Shown here piece by piece: positions 45,801 to 57,893 of a DNA stretch of 64,000 nucleotides (within the stretch, counting starts at the first letter, position 1; the number at the start of each line of letters is the position of its first letter). The position numbers and the translations under genes were made by a program. This stretch comes from Epichloe hybrida. Lineage: Eukaryota; Ascomycota; Sordariomycetes; Hypocreales; Clavicipitaceae. The notes beneath the pieces are model-generated. The model was not told the origin of the DNA. It ran no database searches and was given only the letters and a program-made list of their open reading frames with translations. The stretch lies in assembly GCA_019022495.1 (NCBI GenBank), contig JAFEKR010000037.1, positions 248,001 to 312,000 on the forward strand, read 5' to 3'.

Positions 45801-47128
45801 GCCAACGTTCTTGGCGGTACATTTCTGAATAATTCGTCCAATAACATCGGGGACGTCCATCCGCACCTCAGCAACATTAGGCACTCTACGTCCAAGCACG
45901 CCCTGAACAATGTCCATGGGAGTCTCTCCAGTATAAACAGGTTGCTGTGTCAACAGAGTCCAGAGCAGGATGCCCAGTGAGTAGATGTCGGTGCGAGCGT
46001 CGGGCTCGGCTGGCATTCGCCCAGTCTGCTCCGGGCTGATGTAAAGAAGCTTGTTTTTCACGCCAACCTCTTTGGACAGCGTTGACCAGCCGGTGCTTGT
46101 CAGGCCATGCTCAAACGTCCGCAGACCTGACCCGAATGAGACAATGCGAACCTTGTTTTCTTCGGCGTTGAAGTGAAAGGCATCCGCACGAATTTCTCCA
46201 TGTATCAGACCCTGCCCGTGGTGAATTATCTCCAGACATTGCACTGCGCCAATGGCGAATTCGAGGAAGTATTCAAGGTTCATCGGCTGCTTTCGCCTGA
46301 GCAGCTTGGGACGGTATGGCAGGTAGACAGCTCCCTCTTTGCGCGCTTTGTAAGAGGCGGGGCCAAAATCTATGATTTCTGACAGGAAATTGTGGCCAGG
46401 GTGCTGATATATGGCCACGGTGATGGCCCCACGGTCCCCAGGTGCAGGATTCAGTCGAATGAGATCGATGGGTTTGGCAATATGGTTGCCGTTCGGATCG
46501 GCGGTGGCGGTAACATTCTTGGCGATCTGGAAACCTCGCTCTTCTCGAAGATTGTGAAACGAGACTCGGGCGACGACGGGTTCCTCCACCACAGGAAGTT
46601 GTTCGGTCGACTGTGTGGGCGTCGACGTCGGTTGTGGGAGTGGTTGCGGTGTTCGAGTGGCCTCTGTGCTATGCGCCTCTGATAAGGGGACTTGATTGCC
46701 GTGTTCGGAGGTTGATGGACGGCCAGGCTGCAGCTTCGGTACGGATCCAGGACGGGATTCATTTTGCCACGAGCTCGTATGAGGCGATGATGCATTTGGG
46801 GAAACGAATCGAGTTCCATAAACGGCCCTATTTTCACCCCACAATGGTCAGCAGCTTTTCTAGAATCCTCTTGTTGGGCCAACATCTTCTCTCCTGCTTT
46901 TTTGATTGCATGCTTGTGGTAGACATGTATGGGTTGCAGTCAAGATCGCTGGGCACACAAATGATGAAGCATTGGCCAGTGAACCTACCAGAAGTCGTAG
47001 CTAGTATGTACAGGATCCTTCGATTCATCCCAAGTGTATCCCGCTATCTGGCGGAGGCGCTCAAAGAGTCTCGGTGGAGGAGGAGGCGAGTCGAGGGCAT
47101 CGTCAGGCACCAAGGCGGCACCGTCCAT
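39282..47128 (-). CDS. Group X-type hybrid histidine kinase with N-terminal pseudokinase and AAA ATPase regions
   Basis: Exons 47128-46989, 46827-39906 and 39725-39282 (introns 161 and 180 bp) give about 2,501 residues. The first splice joins HTSYDF to WAVYGTRFVSP. Order of parts: a Ser/Thr kinase-like domain (about 170-435), a P-loop ATPase with GTGGLGKSF near 609, a long helical region, a GAF domain (about 1726-1893), HisKA with phospho-acceptor His in ANVSHELRTPLNG (about 1955), HATPase with N box and GSGLGLSICKSL, and a receiver with EDNPIN and phospho-acceptor Asp in LMDVQMP (about 2281). The kinase-like domain has HGE where HRD is expected and SFG for DFG, so it is probably inactive. 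Relatives in fission yeast (Mak2/Mak3 type) sense peroxide and feed the Hog1/Sty1 phosphorelay; that role is inferred. The C-terminus is uncertain: a second open frame continues to 39214. Confidence 0.92.
39773..39806. repeat. (GA)n microsatellite in last intron of histidine kinase gene
   Basis: A GA-dinucleotide run (CT on the coding strand) next to an A-run at about 39763-39773. A C-run lies at 39871-39880 in the same 180-bp intron, so three low-complexity tracts are packed into one intron. The CT run could serve as an extended polypyrimidine tract before the acceptor. Confidence 0.9.
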
Positions 47129-47535
47129 GATGGAAGACGAGGCTGTCGACAGAGTTGCAGCTGCGCCGTTTGATATGCCGCGTCGATAAGTTTTGTCGGA
47201 TCCGGAAGGAAGAAGGGGGGGGGGGGTCAATAAGTCAAATAGCTACACCTGCGGTCGACGACGATAAATGCACACCCGTATTCAGCGCCCATTCTCGGTC
47301 GGCCGGCGGCGAAGCACGAGAACGGAGGTGAAGCACGAACCCCGAAGAAAACGGCCCAGGACGGACAAGGGAGGATGAGGATGGCGAGCGTTAAGAGCGG
47401 AATAACGTAACGAGCCGACTACGCTGTGTGTGTTTGGCGGTGGACCAAATTGCAACATGAGATGGACATGGGATGGATCAATGAATGGGGACTGCCACCT
47501 GGTGGGCGAGCCCGCCTCAGGGTGCTGCTTCTTCT

Positions 47536-47582
47536 GCTTCTTCCAGCGCTTCTTCCAGCGCTTCTTCCAGCGCTTCTTCCGT
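47536..47582. repeat. 12-bp tandem repeat (CGCTTCTTCCAG)n
   Basis: Nearly four copies of a 12-bp unit, about 410-450 bp upstream of the kinase start. Confidence 0.9.
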
Positions 47583-47812
47583 CCAATGCCGGCGCATGCT
47601 GACGTCGCTTGCCGCTGGAGTGCCCAAAACCCGAGACCCAGCCATCTGGTCCGAGACCCAGCAACTCCATGTACCGACTTCACTCATAACCGTATTCCAT
47701 CCAATGCCAACCAACCCACAGGAGCATTTTTTTTTCTCGGCCACGACCATCAAGCGGAGATTGCCGAAAAGCTCCAGCGCCATCAATTGCCTGGTTCCAG
47801 TTTTCCGGGTCA

Positions 47813-47834
47813 GTAATCCGTAAGTACGGATTAC
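47813..47834. repeat. Perfect inverted repeat of GTAATCCGTA around a 2-base spacer
   Basis: Arms at 47813-47822 and 47825-47834 are exact reverse complements separated by AG. The arm is the TACGGATTAC motif that recurs singly elsewhere in intergenic DNA of this window. Confidence 0.9.
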
Positions 47835-48085
47835 ATACATACAACATGGCAGTAGTAAGCAAGGAACCACCGTCTCTCAACATCAGCCAACTTCTGCCTC
47901 GCGCCCCTCGAAGAATTTTTCTCCCATGTCCCGAGATGCGATGGCAGATGACAAGTTAATTCTCTGTCTTGGTTTCCGTTTCCGCAGACCACCAACCAAC
48001 CAGTTGGCAGTCGTGCCCCGTATGTACCGTACATATGTAGTGTGGAGTGATTTTGGTGGCAAAGAGCGATGAAAAGAGAAGATGA

Positions 48086-48296
48086 TGTGGAATTGCTATC
48101 TAGGAATTCAACGAGGTAAAAGGAAGCTATTATAGCTTCAAATCTGTAAGCAATAAATTAAGGTCTTTAAGTAAAGCCTGCAATGAATTATGATAGTAAA
48201 CGCGATCATAAACGCAATATAAGAAGATGTATTATTAAACGAAGAATCTGATAATGTGATGCCTAAGGCTATGATGTAAGGCTGTGATTCTTAACA
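48086..48296 (-). repeat. 3' LTR of a minus-strand Ty1/copia element
   Basis: On the complement the 211-bp segment starts TGTTAAGAATCACAGCC and ends CAATTCCACA, i.e. TG...CA. It is directly preceded on the complement by a purine-rich AGGGGCGG, a good polypurine tract, and by degenerate copia RNase H sequence. The other LTR is not in view, so the borders rest on these signals. The left edge marks the switch from ordinary to AT-rich DNA. Confidence 0.65.
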
Positions 48297-50808
48297 CCGC
48301 CCCTAGTAACATATCTAGCTAATAATAAAAGGAAGAAAGGAAAAAAAAAAATAAGGCTATCTATAAGTCCTCTAAAGAATTTCCTTTTATAAAGTCCTTT
48401 ACCTTTATTATCCAAAGAAGGCAGATAAAATTATTATATTTAACGCGTTCTAGACCCTTTGTGAATCCATTAGCAATCATTTCTTCCGTGCTAATCTGTT
48501 AAAGATGAAATTCCCCTTTACAGGCTTTCTATATAATCTATTTATACCGTAAATTAATATAATAAGTACGTCCTTTATGCTTCTTATTAAGCATATTAGC
48601 TTTAGTATTCTAGCTATCTATAAAAAGAAGTAATAGTTATAATTACTTAATCCTAAAGTTATTAAGTAGCTTAGCAATCTATACTATTAAGAGACTAGTT
48701 AGCGTAAGGTTAATAAATTCTACCTCTATTAAGCTAAGAGCTATTAGAGTTTATTTCTTTAATTACTATAGAATTAATTCTCTAGCTAGTATTATAATAT
48801 AACTAGTAGTTAATCTTCTAGTATCTAGATTATTAGTAAGCGAAGCGTTACTATAGCCCTTTACCTAAAGTATAGATTTAATATATATAGTAGTTAATTC
48901 TCTAAGAATAATTCCTAAATCATCTGCTCCTATAAGGTATTACTAAAGATAATTCTAAAGGTCTATATACACCTGCTTTAGCATAGAATTTGCATTATAA
49001 AGTTAATTAACTATAAACGTAATATTAGGTTACGTGGATATAGAAAGCTAGTTAAAGCTTTTTATTTACTTTACCTAATCTAAAAGGTTATAGACTATAT
49101 TAAGTTCCTTCTAGTTAGCTAGTATTATAGTCTTTAGAAGCTAAGGAACCTTTATTACGTTAAGGTTCTTAATATTAAATTTCTTTATAATGCTCTATAT
49201 ATAGATCTTTTAATATAAAAGTATTATTTAGTTAGATTAATTACGAATAAATTTAATACTAAGGAATAGTTTAATATCTCCTAGGTGCTTTAATTTGTAC
49301 TATTTCTATAGTTCTTTAATAATAGTTATAGCGGTTACAAGGGTCTTTCCTATAATAATCATGTTATCTACATATAAAAGAAGGATAATATTATTGCGTT
49401 AAAAGATATAGAGTTTGCTTAATAATTAACAAAAGCCTTGCTTTTTAAGTTTCTTAGTAATATTATCTAACTACTAAAAAGAAGAGGGAGGTAGACTATA
49501 GAGAGCTCTATTAAGCTTATAGACTCTAGTTATGCTATTAGAGTGGCCATAAGGTTATCTAATATAAATATCTCCTTATACTTTGGCATTAAGAAAGGCA
49601 TTAATAATATTATATTATTACTAATTGTAATTAAGGATTGCAATAAGTATATAGAAAACTCGTAAGGAAACTAAGTGCGTAACTACTATATAGAGGTCTT
49701 TATAATTAAATACCTCTAGATTCTAGTCTTCTCTTATAACCTATCTTGCTTTTACGTATAGTTCCTTATTAATTAGATACTTAACTATATAAACCTATTA
49801 ACTATTAAAGATCTTAGTATCTTTAGGAGTAAATACTAGGTCCTAGCTATTCTTTTTATAAATCTTAATAAGTTTTTTTTTCTCTATAGGTCTCTAGGAG
49901 CTATAATAGTTATTTATAGCTTTAGCCTTAAACTAGTTAGATAGAATCTTAATCTTTATATTAGCTACACTAGCTACTTTAATTATAAGAAAGGCGTACA
50001 AGGTGGTTATCTCCTTTACTTTATTATTATATAAGTCATTATTATAGTAATAAATTACTAGGTTTAATTAGCGGGAGCCTTAGGGAAGAGCCTTCTTCTT
50101 ACTAGAAGTTATAATATTAAGATAATCTTAATATATATTAGATTAAAGTAATTATCTTAGGGTTTCGGATTTAGATTCTAGCTATTAGCATAGGATATTA
50201 TTATTATCTTTAGCTTCTTTATCTAGAAAGGCTCTAGGTTAATGCCTTAGTAGCGTTATATCTTTACCCTTAATTTACTATTATTAGCCTCTTATAAGGT
50301 CCTCTTATTATAAAGGGCTTTTAGAGGGTATTAGAAGATAGCTCTATAGTTTCTTTAGTAAAGAAGAATTATTATTCTCCTTAAGAGAGTAGTAATTATT
50401 ATTTGTTTCTAAGGTATTTAATTAGCTTTTTATAAAACAAACCTTCTTCTTCTCTGTATGCAAATAAGGATTCTCTTATACTATAGGTAGGATATTAATA
50501 ATGCGTTATCCCTCATTAGCAAAAGAGGGATTAATTAGATTTATAATGTAAATAACTTTATTATCCTTAAATTTAGTATAGGTAGGCATGTCTCTTTTAT
50601 TAAAATAAATATCCCTTATATAAATAATCCTCTAATCTTTAGGGATCTAAACCTTATAAAGATAATATTTAAGGCTATCTATGCCTATAAGTTAACCCTT
50701 CTTAGCTCTTAGTGCTATCTTCTAGGATTAAACACGCTATTTATTAGGAATTTATACGTACGCAATGCATCCCTATGTTTGCAAATTACGAATTAAGGCT
50801 ATGTTATT
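48297..50808 (-). mobile_element. RIP-degraded Ty1/copia element A, 3' half of pol
   Basis: The complement reads, with many stops, as copia pol in order: a post-integrase segment (LRNLQT, RAKKG, LIGIDS, around 50,800-50,600), the reverse transcriptase (NAFLNAK, then VYKLNRALYSLPPS near 49,500, then YVDNMIIIG near 49,360-49,376 where YVDD is expected) and an RNase H end with STEEMIANGFTKGLERV near 48,440-48,480. Stops are TAA/TAG where Gln or Trp is expected. gag, protease and the integrase core are missing on the 5' side, cut where the next segment begins at about 50,809. The family differs from copia element B to the right. It is a dead fragment. Confidence 0.85.
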
Positions 50809-51090
50809 GTCAGGAGCACGGAGGCTAAGGGGCCATGGACGGGACGGTCACATGTTAGAGCCCTTAGATAAGCCTTAGGTTTCGCGGATAACTAAGTAGC
50901 TATAAGATAGCTATATGCATATAGTAAGGTATTTAGATAAGGACTACCTATAAGAGATATAGGAGGTTAGAGTTTAAGACCTTTATATACCTACCCCTAA
51001 GTAGTAGCTCTCTAGCTATAACTAAAAACCTTAGCCTTTACTTTATTTATATCTCCCTAAATATAGTTATAATAAGTTAAACTCTTAAAC
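50809..51090. other. Less mutated segment, candidate 5' LTR/leader of the gypsy element
   Basis: The first 65 bases, starting TGTCAGGAGCACGG, are GC-rich and keep CpA/CpG dinucleotides unlike their surroundings; the rest is AT-rich. It sits exactly between copia A and the inserted copia B, with TAAAC as its last five bases, so it should be what flanked copia B before insertion. Because gypsy gag-pol resumes right after copia B, the simplest reading is gypsy 5' LTR or leader. I found no matching copy after the gypsy pol, so this stays a hypothesis. Confidence 0.4.
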
Positions 51091-51397
51091 TGTTGGAATA
51101 AAGGTGATATCAATCGCGCGTCGCAGCCGCAATTACCCGGCAGAAGTTCGGGCCGCGCGCGGACCCCACACGTGACCCACAACCTAGCACGTTAATTAGC
51201 TAGGAAATATAAGGACACAAACGCGCAACCCCTTTTCCCTTTATATATTATAACTTCTAGCTTTTTACCTCTCTTTTCTAATAACTTAATTAATTATGAT
51301 AATAGATAACGGAGCCTAGAATAGATAATTAATAATAATACTATTCTTTAGGCTTATAACTATATTACATTAAATTTAATACCTTATAAATCTAACA
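51091..51397 (+). repeat. 5' LTR of copia B
   Basis: 307 bp, same length as its partner. The first about 165 bp keep C and G where the 3' LTR has T and A; the last about 100 bp are the reverse, being strongly AT-shifted here. Confidence 0.95.
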
Positions 51398-54300
51398 CTA
51401 ATTAGTGGTTACCTTCACAGATAACCACATAGTCTTCAAACACCGCAGATTAGTAAGGTTAATTAGAAGAGGTAGCTTATCTAATAATAACTTGCCCTAT
51501 AAAATAGGAGGGCTACGTTTAATAATAAGTTATACTAACAGAAAGGTATAATATAGCTCTCTTCTTACTTTAGTATTAATATCTATATCTATATAGACTC
51601 TAAAATAATAAAGAAAGGTTTAATACTAGTAGCTAAGCTATCCCCTTATCTTTCTTTATTATACGTTCTATCACGTATTTAAAGTTAACCGCCTTACCTC
51701 GCAATCCTTTATATTTAAAACACGTTATAGAATTATAGTTATACCCCTTATCTCCTTATATCACAAGATCTGCCTCCCTTAATCAATTAGAATATTAGAT
51801 ACAGCTAGACTATCTAGGACCTCTAGTTAATTTAGAGTTCCTAGTAAGACTAATAGCTATAATAATACTATAGAAGGCGTTAAAATAGGAGATAATAATA
51901 AATACCTTAACAAAGGAAAAACCCCTGCCTATACTAACCTATACCCTTATATCTCTATAAGGCTTTAATAATATATTATAGAAGAACTACTCTAATAAAT
52001 AGGAAGTTCTAAATATAAAGAGATAAAAACACCTAAGGAAATCAGTCTCTATATCCTTATAAAGACTAAATAATATAAGGAGCAAGGGTTATTTAGAAAA
52101 ACACTATTCTCTAAATTTAGTAATAACTTTTACGGATAGTTAAGGGATAAGTTCGTAGAAGGGAGAGACCTTTTATAGAATAGACTTTAAGACTATCTTC
52201 TTTATAATAGAGTATACATAACTATTAGAAGAGGCACTAAGATAGTAAATAACCTTAAAGAAGTAGTAAACTAAAAAGAATTTAGATTTTAGACTCTTAA
52301 AGAAATTAAAGAGGCTAGGAAGAAGTATATAGGCTTCTAAAAGAACCTATAGAACAAAGAGTTCTTCTGTAATCTACTAGATAATAGTAATATTAAAACT
52401 AGGCAACCTACCCTATTACCCTGTTTATTAGTATAATTACTATTAAAAGGATTAATAAGCTAGACTCCCCTAGGAAAACTAAGTTAATCCTCTCTAGGAA
52501 GGCCTAGTTAATCTCCCCTAGGAAGGTTAATAAACCTAGAGTTAAGACCGCCTAAGGATGCTATTCGTAAGCATTCATAGGTAACTCCCCTACTTATACC
52601 TTTACTAGAGGCAAGTTAGTAGTATTACCCTAGTAACACTACTAATAATGCCTATAAGCAGGAGAGTTACTAACAGAGGTAACCTATGCTATCTAGGGCT
52701 AGTAGTGCCCTTATTAGTATAGCTTAAAGAGCTATAATTCCTCCTTCCTAATATAAGGAAAAGAAGGATTAGAGGGAATAATAAGCCCTAAGGGTGCTAC
52801 CTATAAAGCTACTCTCTTACTTCCTAAGGACCCTACTACCCCTTTTACGAATATAAAGGGAAATACCTAGAGGACCCCTATAGACCTAGAGACCTTTGCT
52901 AAAGTAAATTATTAACCTATCTAAGGTATACCCTAAAGAATAACTCTATAGTACTAATAACTATAATATCCTTAAATTAAAGCTTTAAATATTTTATAGA
53001 AAGTGTAAGTTACTTAATATCTAGCCTAAATAAGCTAGTTATACTTTTAAGGTTATACTTAAAGGTAAAGCACTATAATACTATATAAACCACCTCTCTA
53101 AACCTAGATAACTATAAGATCTCCCTATGCTTATTAGCTATATAAGAGAATAATTTAAAACTAAGGATATATAGTAAAGATATCTACTAGAGTAGAATAA
53201 CACTTCCCTATAAGGAATAGCAAATCATAACCTAAGTAAGTTAATAATTAAATACTTTAATAAGCTTATAGAAAGACTAGCTATCTTATAATAAGTAATG
53301 CCTAAAGTAAGCTAAACTAAAAGGGCACTCTAGAATTAACTTATTAGAGCCTATTATAGTATTCTAGAGTATAGAGAAGCAATTATAGATTTGCTAGACA
53401 GACTATAAGAGTTCTATAAATAGATTAGAATAACCCTTTATCTTATTAAGGAAGAGAAGAAAAACTATTAATAGTTCCTAACTAAAGCTATAACCCTAGA
53501 GTAATTCTAGACTAACTAAAGATATAATAGGAATAGAAAGGAGACCTAATACCTCTTAAAACTATAAGGAAGAGAAGGTACTCCCTGTATAAAGAAGTGC
53601 TATATATATAGTAAGGAAGGATACTAGTTATCTAAGCACCCTAAAGAGAACTATAAGAAGGCATTTTAACGCTTTAAGAACCACTACCTTATAAATCTAA
53701 CTAATAACTTATATTATTTATTCCTTACTTAGTACAAGGGAGAACACAAGTCTTAATCCCTTGTTGATAATAAAATTGCTTAGTATATAAAGAGTATTAG
53801 ATTTAATGATAGCCCTGATAATACAGATAGGCTAGTACCTACGAGCTTCTTTACTTATAGAACCTAGATTAATAGCGAAAGAATAGTTTAATTCCTAATA
53901 AGGCAAGTAGCTTATTATAGTCTAAGCAAAGAAGACCCCTTTTAGCAGGAACTTATAAACAAAGCCCTAGTAATATTTATATTAGAAGATTGCTATTCCT
54001 ATGTGATATTCTAAGGGATTATGCCTAATATAGGAGCTATAAAGTTCTTTATAGTAGGGTACCCTTAATTCCTTGCTTTATAACATTAGATACCTATATT
54101 ATAGCTTAATGAATTAATAGAGAAAAAGGCATTAGTTAGGTTTGGCGTAAGAGACCTAATTATTGCGCTTAGAGCGGCTAATGTGCCTACTCCCTTTAGA
54201 AATATTCTCTTTTAGGTTATCCCTATAAACACTCTATTTCTCTTATCCCTTAATAATATAGACTATCTAAAGATTAACTTTAATATATCTAAGAACACGC

Positions 54301-57300
54301 TATAATAAGGAAATATTAAAGTCCCTGTTATACGCAAATAGGGCTATGTCTAGATGCTTCTTACATAGAAAGAAGAAGTAGTTACTTAGAGCTACCTTAT
54401 AGAAGGTAAGCTATAGTAACTACACCACTACTTTAGACATCTATTAATCTAACGTTTACATAAGGTTCTCTGTAAATTAGGGCATAATGTTAATATTAAA
54501 GCTATTAGGGAGCTGATAAGAATCTGCTACTAATACTAAATACACGTAGATAGCCCTAATTACTTTAAGTTTACCCTTAAGGATAAGTATAGCTTTAATT
54601 ATAAAGTAATAGTAAATGTCTTTTACCTAGATAGTAACTACCCTACACTCTATGCTATAGATGTGGCTATAGTGTTTAACATAGCGAAATTCCTTAATAA
54701 TATCTCTACAAAAATAACCTAGGAAGCCCTCCAAATATACTAGATTAATGCTTACCTAGGCCCCCTAGACTTTATTATTATAAATGCTAAAATAAACTTC
54801 TATAGCAATGAATTTAAATAATTTGTAGCTTTAATATTAATTTTAATTAAGGAAGTCCCTATTAAGGTATACTATAGTATAGGGAAGGTTAAAAGGTATT
54901 ATAGGCTACTCTAAAGAGCCTATAATATAATTAGATGTAAATGCCTTATAATGCTAGAACCTATTGCCCTTTAAATAGTAATTAAGGCCCTAAATAACAC
55001 CACAGGCCCTAATAGCCTTATCCTAACCCTCCTTATCTTTAGAGCTTACCTATAAATAATAAATAAGTCCCTGCTATTACCTAATATCACATAGTATATA
55101 ATTATAGTATAGAAGGCTACTAAAGAGATTAAGAGACTCCACGCTATCTAGAAGGTTAATAAGGCCCTTACTAAATGTAATAGCCTAGATACCTTAAAGA
55201 CCCTTAGCCTACTACTTAGATTAAAGGTTAAGGTCTAGTAAGAAGGTAAGGGATAGGTAAGTTTATATAAGCTACTAGTAATTACTAGAGAAAGCTATAT
55301 ACTTAATATACCTAGAGGCCTGAAGACCTTTAGGTTAATATCTATTAAGCCTTACTATAATAATCCTAGTATAGAGAAGATAGCGAAGCCTAGTGGAGAG
55401 GAAGGAGAAAAAGGGTAAGAGGCCTATAATAAGAATATAGTGCCGCTAATACTACTAAAGTAAGAATGCAGAAGGCTATAGAAGAACCCTCCCGTAATAC
55501 CTTAAGGTATAAATACCTTCCTATTAGCAAAAGAATATAGTAACCTAGCTCTTATAATTAAGCTACGTAAGGAAGGAATTATTAAGACCCTAGGTAAACT
55601 ATTTAAGCTATTAATAAAAGCGGAAATTAACGCTCTAATTAAGTAAGGTATATTTAAATTCATTATATTTAACAAGAAAGAATATAGTGGAATTTAAATC
55701 TTTAATTCCTGGATTATTAATAAGATTAAGGGTAAGATAATAGAACCCTACAAAAAGTCACGCCTTATGATCTAAGGGTGTGAGAATAAAGGGAAACAGG
55801 CTATTCTTACACAGGCCTTAATAATTTAACGCGCGAGCTAATGTCTTATTCTCGTGATAGCCCTGTTAGTAAGATTAAGGAAATTCCTTATCTAGCTAAG
55901 AGATATCTATTAAGCTTATATATAGGCCTGTACATTACTAGAGCGGCTAATCCTAGCGCGCTTACTAATTTAGATATAGCATCTTTACTTGCCTAGTATA
56001 ATCTTAAGGGTTATTAAACCTCTCTATAGGCTTGTAGAAGCAGGAACACACTAGTAGGTTATATATTATAAGTATTATAGAGAGAACCTCTAGATAGAAA
56101 CCTCTATATACAATCCCTACCTACTTATAATTATAAAGGAAAGCCCTAACTTTACCTGCGTTAGAATATAAACTAATAATATAATTAGCCTCTTAGATAA
56201 GAAGTTCTCTAAGAAGGAAGAGACCTAGCTTGCTATAGTAGGCTTTAATATAAAGCTAAAGTAATTCCTAACTTAGGACTGCCCTCTTACGTTTAATAGT
56301 AGTATTATCTTGCTAGAGAATAATACTATTAAGATCTAGTAGAAAGGGTAAAGTAATAAGTTAGAGTTAGTTTTAATAACTAACTTAAAGCGCAAATATG
56401 TTAAGTAAAGGGCCTAAGGCGCTTATATTACCTTAATCTACTAACTAGAGGCTTGCTTTAACCTATCTATTACTATATAACACTAGGAGCTAACCCTAGA
56501 GGATATGAAAGCCCTTAATTACCGCCTAAAGTAGCAGATAGATTACCTAGAGAGAGGTCTAATATTTATCTTAATTAACCTTAAGAAGGCAAAGCTCTTT
56601 GCCTTTATAAATAAATCCTTTGCTAATAACTAGGACCTATCCTTATAACTAGGATATATACTTATCCTAGTGAACAAAGACTACACTAATAGTAAGTTTA
56701 TAATTAAAGGTAATATTATACACTTTAGCTTAATAAAGAGTAAGAGAGTCACGCAAAGCGTGCTTACCTTAGAAGTCTATAGCATAGTAGCTAGTGTTAA
56801 TATAGCTTATATAATTATAACTACCCTAAACTTAGTTACTAACTAACTAAAGCTCCCAAAGATCCTAGTTATTACATATATAGATTTATACTCCTTATAT
56901 AAATGCCTTATTAAGCTTAGTATAATAAAGGAGAAACGCCTAATGATTAATATTATAGCTCTTTAATAGTTATATAAACGCTAAGAACTCTACGAGATCT
57001 AATAGATTAATAAAGAGGATAATCTAGCTAATACCTTTATAAAGGTATTACTTAATAAGGCCCTTAAGAGCTTTATCTTAACTAACTAGATAACTATCTA
57101 GATAGAGGGATAGGTTACCTGCGTGTAATATATATATAGTAAGAGAAAAAGGTAATTCTCTAGAAGGGTAGCCACAGGGATAAGATAGCGATACATAGGG
57201 GATTTACGCCCTTATAGTTAACATCCCTAGCGGCTATAACCACGCTAGCCTACTAGGCCCTCCTAGTAGACTATAGAAATTAATAGTAGTGCGTAGGAGG

Positions 57301-57586
57301 ATAAAGGTGTTGCTAAGGAGGAGGAAGATATTATATACACACTACAGTGTGGTATATATGTTATTTTAAGGAAAGAAGGGATTTAGAAGGACTTACTTAT
57401 CCTTATACAGGCTTATAGGCTAAGTGAGATTGTTATTTCCCTTTTTATTAGTAACTATATGCCTAGATAGGCTATAAGTTCTTTTCCTTATATCCCCTGT
57501 TAATTACATTCTTAATTTATCTTTCCTTTTTATTTCTGTAATTAATATTACGTGTTAATAATCATGTTAAAAGAGAGAAGTTCTAG
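51398..57586 (+). pseudogene. Degenerate copia gag-pol
   Basis: Reading the plus strand through stops gives a gag region (about 51.4-53.6 kb). Near 53,592 is a zinc knuckle reading CYIYSKEGY, with the second Cys lost. An aspartic protease follows at about 53,985-54,290, with PNIGA where a catalytic Asp is expected. Next is a GAG-pre-integrase HHCC-like segment (RLHKVLCKLGHNV near 54,450), an integrase core with TLKDKYSFNY and YLGPLDFIIINA, a reverse transcriptase (EAGTH, then a KEETQLAIVGF-like region near 56,000-56,300) and RNase H (LPKILVITYIDLYSLY near 56,850, then KEDNLANTFIKVL near 57,020). Many stops replace Gln or Trp. No intact frame remains. Confidence 0.88.
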
Positions 57587-57893
57587 TGTTAGAACAAAGG
57601 TAATATTAATCACGCGTTATAGCCGTAATTACCTAGCAGAAGTTTAGGCCGCGCGCGGACCCCACACGTGACTTATAACCTAGCATATTAATTAGCTAGG
57701 AAATATAGGGACACAAACGCGTAACCCCTTTTCCCTTTCTATATTATAACTTCTAGCTTTTTACCTCTCTTTTCTAATAACTTAATTAATTATGATAACA
57801 GATAACGCAGCCTAGAATAGATAATCGATGACGATACTATTCTTTAGGCTCACGACTGTATTACATTGAATTCAATACCCTGTGAATCCAACA
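57587..57893 (+). repeat. 3' LTR of copia B
   Basis: 307 bp ending TCCAACA. The first part carries the AT-shifted bases and the last about 100 bp (from 57,825) keep CGATGACGATA, CACGACTG and CCTGTGAATCC, where the 5' LTR has transitions. Confidence 0.95.

Larger units (their letters stand above)
47129..48085. other. Upstream region of histidine kinase gene, border of repeat block
   Basis: About 1 kb between the kinase start codon and the first retroelement LTR. It has a G-run of 12 or more at 47215-47226 followed by TCAATAAGTCAAAT, a 12-bp repeat, and a perfect inverted repeat at 47813-47834. It is the likely kinase promoter. No gene recognised. Confidence 0.5.
51091..57893 (+). mobile_element. 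Complete but RIP-inactivated Ty1/copia LTR retrotransposon B
   Basis: Two LTRs of 307 bp each (51091-51397, 57587-57893) start TGTTGGA or TGTTAGA and end TCTAACA or TCCAACA. The 5-bp TAAAC is present on both sides (51086-51090, 57894-57898), a target-site duplication. A purine-rich tract at 57569-57580 precedes the 3' LTR. The internal 6.2 kb encodes degenerate gag-pol in the plus sense. The order integrase before reverse transcriptase defines it as Ty1/copia. Every frame is broken, so it cannot be autonomous. It appears to be inserted into the gypsy element that resumes at 57,894. Confidence 0.92.
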
